Positions 1-5,889 of a stretch of 6,967 nt of DNA are shown here, piece by piece. A model generated the notes under the pieces. It did not search any database, was not told the origin of the DNA, and saw only the letters and a list, made by a program, of their open reading frames with translations. A program made the position numbers and the translations under genes. Each line of letters starts with the position of its first letter. Position 1 is the stretch's first letter. Source of the DNA: an uncultured Clostridia bacterium (GTDB lineage Bacteria; Bacillota; Clostridia; Oscillospirales; Oscillospiraceae). Location: contig CAMWQV010000108.1 in the NCBI GenBank assembly GCA_947176425.1, positions 1-6,967 on the forward strand, in the 5' to 3' direction.

Positions 1-1088
1 CCGCGTTCCTGAAACATCCCCGCAACAATGGTTGTGGTGCTGCCCACCGGCTCGTTGCGGAAATAGATAGGATTTTTGGTCTGGATATCCGCCAGACGGT
101 GGTGGTCGATGATCTCCATAACGTCGGTCTGCTCCAGGCCCGGAACGGACTGCGACGCTTCGTTGTGGTCCACCAGCACCACTTTTTTCCGGCGCGGTTT
201 GATGAGGTGATACCGTGACAGAGTTCCCACAACCTTCTCGTCACTGTCTAAAATGGGGTAGCTGCGGTATCTGCTCTGTAAAACCACTTCGCGCACGTCG
301 TCGATATAATCCTCCAGACGGAACGCCTGTAAATCTTCTTTCCGGGCCACGCGTTTGACGGGAATCGCGTGAAAAATCCGGCGCACCGTCTTATAGCTGT
401 CAAAGGGCGTGGCGATAATGCAGGTATTTTTTGCCGCTTCCCGCAGGTCCTCCGGGAACTCTGCCTGACATAAAATGATACACGCAACGCCATATTCCAG
501 GGCTTTTTTGAGCATTTCGGGCTGGTGTCCGCAGATGAGGATGCAGTCTTTCTGACGGAAGGGCGGCAGTTCGGTTCCCTGGGGCAGTGCAAGCACCACC
601 TGTCCGGAAACGGTGTTCACCATCTCGCCGCCCTCGCTGAGCAGCTGGCCCTCCAGAACGCTCAGCAGATTAAACATCGGCACTTTCCGCAGCGTCGGGT
701 CCTCAACGGTGTGCATATCATACGCCGCGATATCACCGGCGGACAGCATTCCTTTCAGATGCCCCTCGTCGTCCGTGATGGGAATTGCCGAAATTTGATG
801 GTCCTCCTCCAGCGACGCCCACGCACGGCCTACTGTCACGGCTTCATGCAGGATCGGCGGCACATCGAAATCCAGGTCTAATACCTGCGTGCGCATATTT
901 TTGATCAGCAGCGGCGGCTCGAAGTTAAAATGATTCAAGATCAGTTTTGTCTCATCGCTGAGGTGTCCCAGGCGGGCCGCCGTATACTGCCGGTCGCCTA
1001 ACGCGCTGCGCAGGGCCGCATATGCCATTGCGGAGACGACCGAATCCGTATCCGGGTTCCGATGACCGGTGACATAAATCCGCTCCAT
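1..1088 (-). CDS. ppaC: Manganese-dependent inorganic pyrophosphatase with CBS and DRTGG regulatory domains (C-terminus off window)
   Basis: Cytosolic family II pyrophosphatase, which hydrolyses PPi to phosphate and so drives biosynthetic reactions. I translated 362 residues by hand; the reading frame is open through base 1. The DHH-family metal ligands are visible: GHRNPDTDS at residues 8-16 (H9, D13, D15), VDHNE at 306-310 and IIDHH at 326-330, followed by GSTTT at 349-353. In short enzymes such as that of Bacillus subtilis, VDHNE lies near residue 75. Here about 230 residues are inserted: a CBS motif (about 65-125), a DRTGG-like domain (about 137-245) and a second CBS motif (about 246-303). 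By family knowledge this insert binds adenine nucleotides and tunes activity, with diadenosine polyphosphates as activators. The C-terminal DHHA2 domain lies beyond the left edge. The start is ATG at 1088, with AAGGA 9 bases upstream (1098-1102). The gene follows the S-layer gene by 36 bases with no clear terminator, so the two may be cotranscribed. Confidence 0.95.
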   Translation of the reverse strand, partial: MERIYVTGHRNPDTDSVVSAMAYAALRSALGDRQYTAARLGHLSDETKLILNHFNFEPPLLIKNMRTQVLDLDFDVPPILHEAVTVGRAWASLEEDHQISAIPITDDEGHLKGMLSAGDIAAYDMHTVEDPTLRKVPMFNLLSVLEGQLLSEGGEMVNTVSGQVVLALPQGTELPPFRQKDCILICGHQPEMLKKALEYGVACIILCQAEFPEDLREAAKNTCIIATPFDSYKTVRRIFHAIPVKRVARKEDLQAFRLEDYIDDVREVVLQSRYRSYPILDSDEKVVGTLSRYHLIKPRRKKVVLVDHNEASQSVPGLEQTDVMEIIDHHRLADIQTKNPIYFRNEPVGSTTTIVAGMFQER

Positions 1089-1124
1089 AGTTTCGGTTCC
1101 TTCTTTCGTTTTTTATTGCCGGGT

Positions 1125-4007
1125 TTAACCGGCGGCATTTCCGGTTTTCGTGTAATTGTTGATTCTCCAGATAATCACAGCCATCTCACAGCGGCGGATC
1201 GCATAGGTGCCCTGATATTCCATTTTTCCTGCGCTGTTTGTGGAACCGGTAATAATCCCCGTCTGATACAAAGCCATGACATAGGGCGCAGAATCCAGCG
1301 CAGCGTCCATATCGCTGAAGGGGGATACTGTGACCGGCTGCAGGGGCAGATGCAAGGCTTTTGCCGCGATCTCAGCGATGGTATACCGGCTGATCTTGCG
1401 GTCCGGCGTGACGCTCTGGCTTAACAGCTTATCCGCCACCGCCTTGCTCATATACCCGCTGGCCCAATGCTTGTCAGTGGGGGTCTGCTCTTTGTAACCG
1501 GCGGCAAGCATAATCATTTTTAACGCCTCGCCGTAGGTTACCGCGTCATTCGGATAAAACAGCCCGTCACTGCGTCCGCTGATAACGCCCGCGGTAGCCA
1601 GATCTGTGACGGCGGTGTAATACCAGTCGGTGCTGGAGTTTTTGGGAACGTCCTTAAAGGTTACGGCAGGCTTTGGCGTTGTAGTTGTCGTACCGGGAGT
1701 TGTTGTTCCGGGCGTTGTGGTACCCGGTGTTGTTGTAGTACCGGGCGTTGTGGTCGTGCCGGGCGTTGTTGTGGTACCGGGGGTTGTAGTCGTGCCGGGC
1801 GTTGTTGTGGTACCGGGGGTTGTAGTCGTGCCGGGCGTCGTTGTGGCGGCAGGAGCGGTGACGGTAACGCGGACTGTACCGTTGACCTTGCCGCCCTTTT
1901 CGTCCGTGGCGGTGAAGGGAATCGCGACGGTCCCGCTGAAACCGGCTTTCGGGACAAAGGTTACGTTGTTCATACTCAGCATGTTCAGGCCGGAGGCAGT
2001 GGAGGATACGTTATACCAGACGCTGCTGCTGGTAATTGCCGTACCCGCGCTGACGGCGGAGCGGCCATAGTAGAGCATACCGGCAGTGGCGGCGGGAGGC
2101 GTAAAGGAAACCATAGACAGCTTATCGGTACTGCCTAACAGCTTCTCAAAATCGCTGGCTTTGAAGCCCACGCCCTCCGCACCGGACTCATAACTGACCG
2201 TCAGTTCCCCCACGGTAAAACGGACAGTGCCCGCATACAAAAGCTGGCCCTGGGTATCATAAGCCATATAGCGGACCGTATCAGAGGCGGCGCCATTGGG
2301 AACATAGGTGATATCCCGGATCAGGTCCCCGCGCACGCCGCTGTAATAGAACGTGCGTCCGTTGGCGTTGGCGGCAGTCAGTCTGGTTCCCCGTCCGTTA
2401 GAGGAATAGTTGACATATAACGTCCCGTTTAGGGGCAGTTCCGTCAGCTGGATGCCGAACGCGCTGCCTCTGCTGTTGGTGGCGGTCTGATAGACGGAAA
2501 GGAAGTCGGCCTCGTTAAACGTATACACGCCGCCTGCTGTGACGCGGCAGTTGATATCCGCCACGATGCCCTCGCTGACCAGGATATACATATTGCCGTC
2601 CAGATAGATTTGCCGTCCGAAATCGTTTTCGCCGTAAGCCTCAAAGGGGATGACCACATAACCGGACTGTTTTGCACCGGCGATAAAGGACACATCGCTG
2701 ATGCCGTACTGGTCGCGGCCCGGCTCCAGATAGAACGTATCGCCGATGCGGACCCGGCTGCCGGGACGGGAATCGGAGGTATAGTCCACATACAGGCTTC
2801 CCTCGCTGGAGCTGGGGAGCTGTGTAAACCGGATGTAAGTCAGGGACCCGCGGCTGTAAGCGTCCGCCCAGAACTCTTTGAACTTGGCTGATGTGAGCTG
2901 CAAGGCAGAATCACGCGCGGTAGTATAGAGAATGTCCATGTCTCCGGTATATTGTCCGACCGTGATGGACAGGACACCGGCAAATTCTTTGTTCTTTGTG
3001 TCAAAGGCGGAGAAATTGACCGTATACGTCCCCGCCATATCGCCGCTGGGACGGAACACCACATTCTTCAGCGCGTACTGATTTTTGCTGGAGGGGTCAA
3101 AATAGTAACGCCGGGTTTCTGTCACCACGTCCAGCTCGCCGGTTTTGGACGAGGGCGCGGAATTGAAAATGACATAATCCGGTTTGCCCTCCGACGCCGC
3201 GTACACCGCTTCATAAATCTGCTCCTCTATGGACTGTGCGGACTGGCTGTCCTGATCACCCAGGTAGAAATATTTGTCGTCGCGGCTGATGGATGCGTAG
3301 ACGGTAATCAGGTCCTGTACCCGGAGCGTGACCGTGCAGGACGCGCTGATGGGCTGATTGGTGGTGCTGTTTTTGGGGTCTGCCACCACAAAGCATACAT
3401 ATTTATAATCCCCCTCCTTGCTGGTAATGGACAAGGGCAGCGTATACTTTTTCTCGCTGCTCACCAGCTTGCCCTGATAGTACCAGTTGTATGACAGATT
3501 ATAGTCTCCGGTAATGTCCGCGCTGCCGATGGACAGTCCCACATCATTCAGGGAAAGCACCGCGCTCTCGTCGTCCACGGCGGCGTAGACGACCGGGTTT
3601 TCCGGGAGGGAGATATTGACGGAGCTGTAGTCTACGGCCCGGCATTTGGTGCAGATGCCGTTGACATACGTATGCTTCTCTTTCTCAACAGTTACCGGTG
3701 TCCTGTGGTGGCTGCAAACACCGGAATGGGAATTGTCGCCGTTATCGGTAAAGATCGCGTCATGGTTTTCGTCGTCAACGCGCACCTTGACCAGCTGGGA
3801 TTTTTTGTACATCTTGCAGTCGCTGCTGTAACAGATGTACTCATCCACGCCTTCCTCATGGCAGTTGGCTTCTTTAATGACGGTGCGGGTGCAGTTCGTG
3901 GACTCGCACTCCGGGCACCGGTCCACCGCGGCCAGGGCGGAAGGCGTCAGCGTCAGCAGTAAGGCGATGGTCAGAAGACCGGCCAAAAAACGATTTTGGG
4001 GTTTCAT
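1125..4007 (-). CDS. Secreted S-layer homology (SLH) domain surface protein with four internal repeats
   Basis: A 960-residue exported cell-wall protein. In order: a signal peptide (1-26; K2 and R6, a hydrophobic core, probable cleavage after ALA at 24-26); a cysteine-rich segment (about 28-125) with CPEC at 31-34, CTKC at 119-122 and other cysteines at 39, 49, 59, 64 and 98; an Ig-like domain (about 127-232) with C205 and C224 and a YNWYYQG strand; four diverged repeats of about 120 residues (about 234-719), probably beta-sandwich modules; a Thr-Pro linker (721-780); and three SLH modules (about 784-837, 847-885, 895-950). SLH1 has the classical FKDVP and DWYY features; SLH2 is more diverged. 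SLH domains bind pyruvylated secondary wall polymers, so the anchor is C-terminal and the repeats face outward. No enzymatic motif is recognisable, so a structural or adhesive role is inferred. The start is fixed by a perfect Shine-Dalgarno sequence and the signal peptide. Confidence 0.93.
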   Translation of the reverse strand: MKPQNRFLAGLLTIALLLTLTPSALAAVDRCPECESTNCTRTVIKEANCHEEGVDEYICYSSDCKMYKKSQLVKVRVDDENHDAIFTDNGDNSHSGVCSHHRTPVTVEKEKHTYVNGICTKCRAVDYSSVNISLPENPVVYAAVDDESAVLSLNDVGLSIGSADITGDYNLSYNWYYQGKLVSSEKKYTLPLSITSKEGDYKYVCFVVADPKNSTTNQPISASCTVTLRVQDLITVYASISRDDKYFYLGDQDSQSAQSIEEQIYEAVYAASEGKPDYVIFNSAPSSKTGELDVVTETRRYYFDPSSKNQYALKNVVFRPSGDMAGTYTVNFSAFDTKNKEFAGVLSITVGQYTGDMDILYTTARDSALQLTSAKFKEFWADAYSRGSLTYIRFTQLPSSSEGSLYVDYTSDSRPGSRVRIGDTFYLEPGRDQYGISDVSFIAGAKQSGYVVIPFEAYGENDFGRQIYLDGNMYILVSEGIVADINCRVTAGGVYTFNEADFLSVYQTATNSRGSAFGIQLTELPLNGTLYVNYSSNGRGTRLTAANANGRTFYYSGVRGDLIRDITYVPNGAASDTVRYMAYDTQGQLLYAGTVRFTVGELTVSYESGAEGVGFKASDFEKLLGSTDKLSMVSFTPPAATAGMLYYGRSAVSAGTAITSSSVWYNVSSTASGLNMLSMNNVTFVPKAGFSGTVAIPFTATDEKGGKVNGTVRVTVTAPAATTTPGTTTTPGTTTTPGTTTTPGTTTTPGTTTTPGTTTTPGTTTPGTTTPGTTTTTPKPAVTFKDVPKNSSTDWYYTAVTDLATAGVISGRSDGLFYPNDAVTYGEALKMIMLAAGYKEQTPTDKHWASGYMSKAVADKLLSQSVTPDRKISRYTIAEIAAKALHLPLQPVTVSPFSDMDAALDSAPYVMALYQTGIITGSTNSAGKMEYQGTYAIRRCEMAVIIWRINNYTKTGNAAG
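1668..1847 (-). repeat. Thr-Pro linker repeats (TTTTPG) with an exact 36-base tandem duplication
   Basis: This segment encodes residues 721-780 of the S-layer protein: ATTTPG, six TTTTPG units, two TTTPG units, then TTTTTPKP. The DNA repeats in 15- to 18-base units. Bases 1759-1794 and 1795-1830 are identical 36-base copies, each covering two TTTTPG units with the same alternation of synonymous codons. The 36-base period extends to about 1753-1838. Identity at silent positions indicates a recent duplication by slippage or unequal recombination, not selection on the protein alone. Thr-Pro-rich tracts of this type are extended, often O-glycosylated spacers that hold surface modules away from the wall; glycosylation here is only inferred. 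The high-identity part covers only the middle units, while the outer units have diverged. Confidence 0.93.
1851..3308 (-). repeat. Four diverged protein repeats of about 120 residues in the S-layer protein
   Basis: Four consecutive modules occupy about residues 234-352, 353-480, 481-601 and 602-719. Each runs: an opening beta strand, a short helical stretch with an F or DF (AKFKEF, EADFLSVY, ASDFEKLL), a strand ending in a Pro-rich turn with a Gly-Leu-Tyr-Val motif (GELDV, GSLYVDY, GTLYVNY, GMLYYG), a Tyr-containing strand (RRYYF, DTFYLE, RTFYYSG, SSVWYN), a V-x-F/Y-x-P or similar strand (NVVFRP, DVSFIAG, DITYVP, NVTFVP), and a closing strand with an F/Y-x-A-x/D motif (FSAFD, FEAYG, YMAYD, FTATD) leading to ITVG-like ends. 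The repeats are clear in protein but not in DNA. The pattern recalls bacterial Ig-like or cadherin-like tandem modules. I cannot assign a named family from sequence alone. Confidence 0.75.
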
Positions 4008-4011
4008 AAGT

Positions 4012-4019
4012 ACCTCCTT
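4012..4019 (-). promoter_or_regulatory. Perfect Shine-Dalgarno site of the S-layer gene
   Basis: The minus strand reads AAGGAGGT and then five bases (counting from the end of AGGAGG) before the ATG at 4007. This is full complementarity to the 16S rRNA tail at good spacing. It fixes the start codon and suggests heavy translation, as expected for an abundant surface protein. Confidence 0.9.
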
Positions 4020-4047
4020 ATCAGGTGTGTGTAGGTAATCCGTTGGT

Positions 4048-4056
4048 ATTATACCA
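4048..4056 (-). promoter_or_regulatory. Extended -10 promoter of the S-layer gene
   Basis: The minus strand carries TGGTATAAT: a consensus TATAAT (4048-4053) preceded by TG one base upstream, the extended -10 arrangement. No good -35 hexamer lies at 16-18 bases; the best sequence at 17 bases is CAACTT. A TTGTAA lies 23 bases upstream, which is too far. Extended -10 promoters commonly tolerate a poor -35. Transcription would start near 4041, giving a leader of about 34 bases that ends in the strong ribosome binding site. The leader is too short for a riboswitch. Confidence 0.72.
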
Positions 4057-4105
4057 TATTATTTCAAAAAAAGTTGTTACAATTTTGGAACATTACCATT
4101 AATTT

Positions 4106-4675
4106 TTACAGGCCCGCAAAAATTTCAGCCACAGGAATTTCCAACTCCGGAAATGTCTCGGATACCAGCGTCTCTTCTTTCGTGTATGCGCCGCCCAGAA
4201 CATAACTGTCATTCTTCAGGAAATGGACTGTAACCGTATCATTTTTGGGATTGACTATCCAGTACTCTTTCACGCCTGCCTGCCGGTATAACAGGAATTT
4301 TGTAACTTTATCCGTACTGATACTTGATGCGGACAAAATTTCGACAACCAGAGAAGGGGGACCGAAAAAGCCCTTTTCTGTGACCTGTTTTGGGTCGCAG
4401 ATCACAAACATATCCGGCTGCACCACCGTATCAATATTCTTTTTAGGGTCTCCCGGCTGGTTAAAAAGATATACGTCAGCCGGCGCAAAAAATACTCTGC
4501 ACTTCTTTTTGCGAAAATACTGATTTAATAGGATATGCAGGGCGTCGCTGATTAACGTATGCACAGGCAGCGGGCTTGCCAGCAGATACAGCTCCCCATC
4601 GATTAGTTCATACCGGTTGCCGTCATCAATTTCTTGCAGGTCAATCAATGAGAGAGATTTTCTTTCTGGAAGCAT
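4106..4675 (-). CDS. Uma2-family (DUF820) restriction-endonuclease-like protein
   Basis: A 189-residue protein of the Uma2 family (PF05685), which has a PD-(D/E)XK nuclease fold. Visible hallmarks are RYELIDGELYLL at 21-32, QPDMFVICDP at 86-95 (D88 is the likely metal ligand), PSLVVEILSASS at 107-118 (E112), K126 in the following helix, and the family signature GVKEYWIVNP at 134-143. The length is normal, so it appears intact. Uma2 proteins are common, often in multiple copies, and their biological role is poorly known; nuclease activity is inferred from the fold. The ATG at 4675 has AAAGGAG six bases upstream (4682-4688) and lies 17 bases after the larC stop, so it is probably the last gene of the lar transcript. 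By hand count, bases 4141-4680 are about 46% GC, against 65% in the sampled larC stretch 4801-4920. This suggests a different history from its neighbours. Confidence 0.9.
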   Translation of the reverse strand: MLPERKSLSLIDLQEIDDGNRYELIDGELYLLASPLPVHTLISDALHILLNQYFRKKKCRVFFAPADVYLFNQPGDPKKNIDTVVQPDMFVICDPKQVTEKGFFGPPSLVVEILSASSISTDKVTKFLLYRQAGVKEYWIVNPKNDTVTVHFLKNDSYVLGGAYTKEETLVSETFPELEIPVAEIFAGL

Positions 4676-4692
4676 AAAATACTCCTTTCTTC

Positions 4693-5889
4693 TCAGTCCT
4701 TCCGTACCGCGTCCCGCACGGTTTCCAGTGTTGCGCCGTGTTTCCGGGCCGCCTGCGCCGCGTCCTCATACTCAATCTTCCATTTCTCCACGCCGTAGCC
4801 GGTCCCGACTTTGCGGCGGACTGTCCCGTATTCCGTCCCGACAGGTTCCTGCCGGACTTCCAGCGCATATCGGGCGCAGTCTGTCCGCCGCACGCCGAAT
4901 GTCCCTGTACAGGCCAGGATTTCTTTTGCCAAACGGTTGGCGTCTTCCGGACGGCACAGGCACAGCAAGATAACACCCGGTCTGTTTTTCTTCATCTGCA
5001 CCGGCACAAATGCTGCGTCCAGCGCACCGGCCTCCAGCAGCCGTTCCATCGCAAAGCCCAGCGCCTCGCCGGACATATCATCAATATTGGCTTTCAGTTC
5101 CGTTACCGTATCATTGGGACCTTCCGCGCTGTCCGCCGTCTCCAGCAAAAACGCCCGCACACAATTGGCACGGGGAAAATCCTTTGTTCCGCAGCCGTAT
5201 CCGCAGCCCAATACAGTCCCGGCAGGCATCGCGCCGAACTGCTTGGAAAACGTTTTCAGCAGCGCCGCGCCCGTCGGCGTACACAGCTCGGCGGCGATGT
5301 CACCGGTTGAAACAGGGATACCGGTTAAGAGCCGGGCAGTAGCGGGGGCCGGTACGGGCAGAACGCCGTGGGCAGTTGAAACCGTGCCGCTTCCCACCGT
5401 TACAGGTGACGCGCAGACGGTATCCGGCGCTAAAAGATGCAGCAAATAACACACCCCGGTCACATCCATCACAGCGTCCAGCGTGCCGACTTCATGGAAA
5501 TGCACCTCTCCCGCCGGACAGCCGTGGGCATCGGCTTCCGCTTCCGCAATCCGGACGTATACGGCTTTTGCGCGTTCGCGGACTGTTTCCGGCAGTGCAA
5601 AAGAATCAATCAGAGCGGTAATATCCCCCAGAGAACGGTGTATATGGTGGTGGTCCTGCTCATGTTCATGGTGATGGTGGTGTCCTTCTTCCTGACCATG
5701 AATCACAATCCGCATATGGGTACCGGAAATTCCCTGCCGTTTTACAGATTCCGCCGTTACTTCCACCCCGGAAATCAATCTGTTCATCATATCCAAAAAG
5801 CCTTTTTTATCCTCATACAGTTCAAACAGCGCACCCATCAGCATATCACCGGCGGCACCCATCGCGCATTCAAAAAACAGTGTTTTCAA
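4693..5889 (-). CDS. larC: LarC, nickel-pincer cofactor nickel insertase (CTP-dependent)
   Basis: LarC inserts nickel into the sulfurated precursor P2TMN to form the nickel-pincer nucleotide, the last step of the pathway, using CTP. The 398-residue product shows the family features: N-terminal FFECAMGAAGDMLMGAL (5-21), a histidine-rich loop with ten His between 70 and 84 (GHHHHHEHEQDHHHIH), FHEVGTLDAVMDVTG (131-145), the VPAPATARLL region (about 179-188), ELCTPTGAALL (201-211) and, in the C-terminal half, ANIDDMSGEALG (267-278) and MKKNRPGVILL (299-309). The start is TTG at 5889, chosen because the conserved amino terminus begins there; the first in-frame ATG is codon 10, inside the motif. 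The frame overlaps larB by four bases (TTGA). The gene is one uninterrupted ORF, unlike Lactiplantibacillus plantarum, where larC1 and larC2 are joined by ribosomal frameshifting. Both domains are present, so it should be functional. Confidence 0.95.
   Translation of the reverse strand: MKTLFFECAMGAAGDMLMGALFELYEDKKGFLDMMNRLISGVEVTAESVKRQGISGTHMRIVIHGQEEGHHHHHEHEQDHHHIHRSLGDITALIDSFALPETVRERAKAVYVRIAEAEADAHGCPAGEVHFHEVGTLDAVMDVTGVCYLLHLLAPDTVCASPVTVGSGTVSTAHGVLPVPAPATARLLTGIPVSTGDIAAELCTPTGAALLKTFSKQFGAMPAGTVLGCGYGCGTKDFPRANCVRAFLLETADSAEGPNDTVTELKANIDDMSGEALGFAMERLLEAGALDAAFVPVQMKKNRPGVILLCLCRPEDANRLAKEILACTGTFGVRRTDCARYALEVRQEPVGTEYGTVRRKVGTGYGVEKWKIEYEDAAQAARKHGATLETVRDAVRKD

Noticed and set aside
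1118..1133. GCCGG/CCGGC inverted repeat as a rho-independent terminator for the S-layer gene.
   Set aside because: The stem is only five base pairs, and the following minus-strand bases are A-rich, so there is no U-tract in the transcript.
1657..1860. CRISPR array suggested by the short regular repeats.
   Set aside because: The units are contiguous 15-18 base codon repeats with no unique spacers, and they lie inside a coding frame.
1630..2070. A plus-strand frame encoding Val-Val-Pro-Gly repeats resembling elastin.
   Set aside because: It is the complement of the Thr-Pro linker repeats (ACN-rich codons read as GTN). The sense strand has a signal peptide, SLH domains and a ribosome binding site; this frame has none of these.
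4057..4100. AT-rich partial inverted repeats before a T-run as a terminator for uma2.
   Set aside because: The possible stems contain one to three G-C pairs and mismatches, too weak to support a terminator call by eye.
4811..5449. A 212-codon plus-strand open frame inside larC.
   Set aside because: It is fully antisense to conserved LarC sequence, is rich in Ser, Pro and Arg, and has no domain signal.
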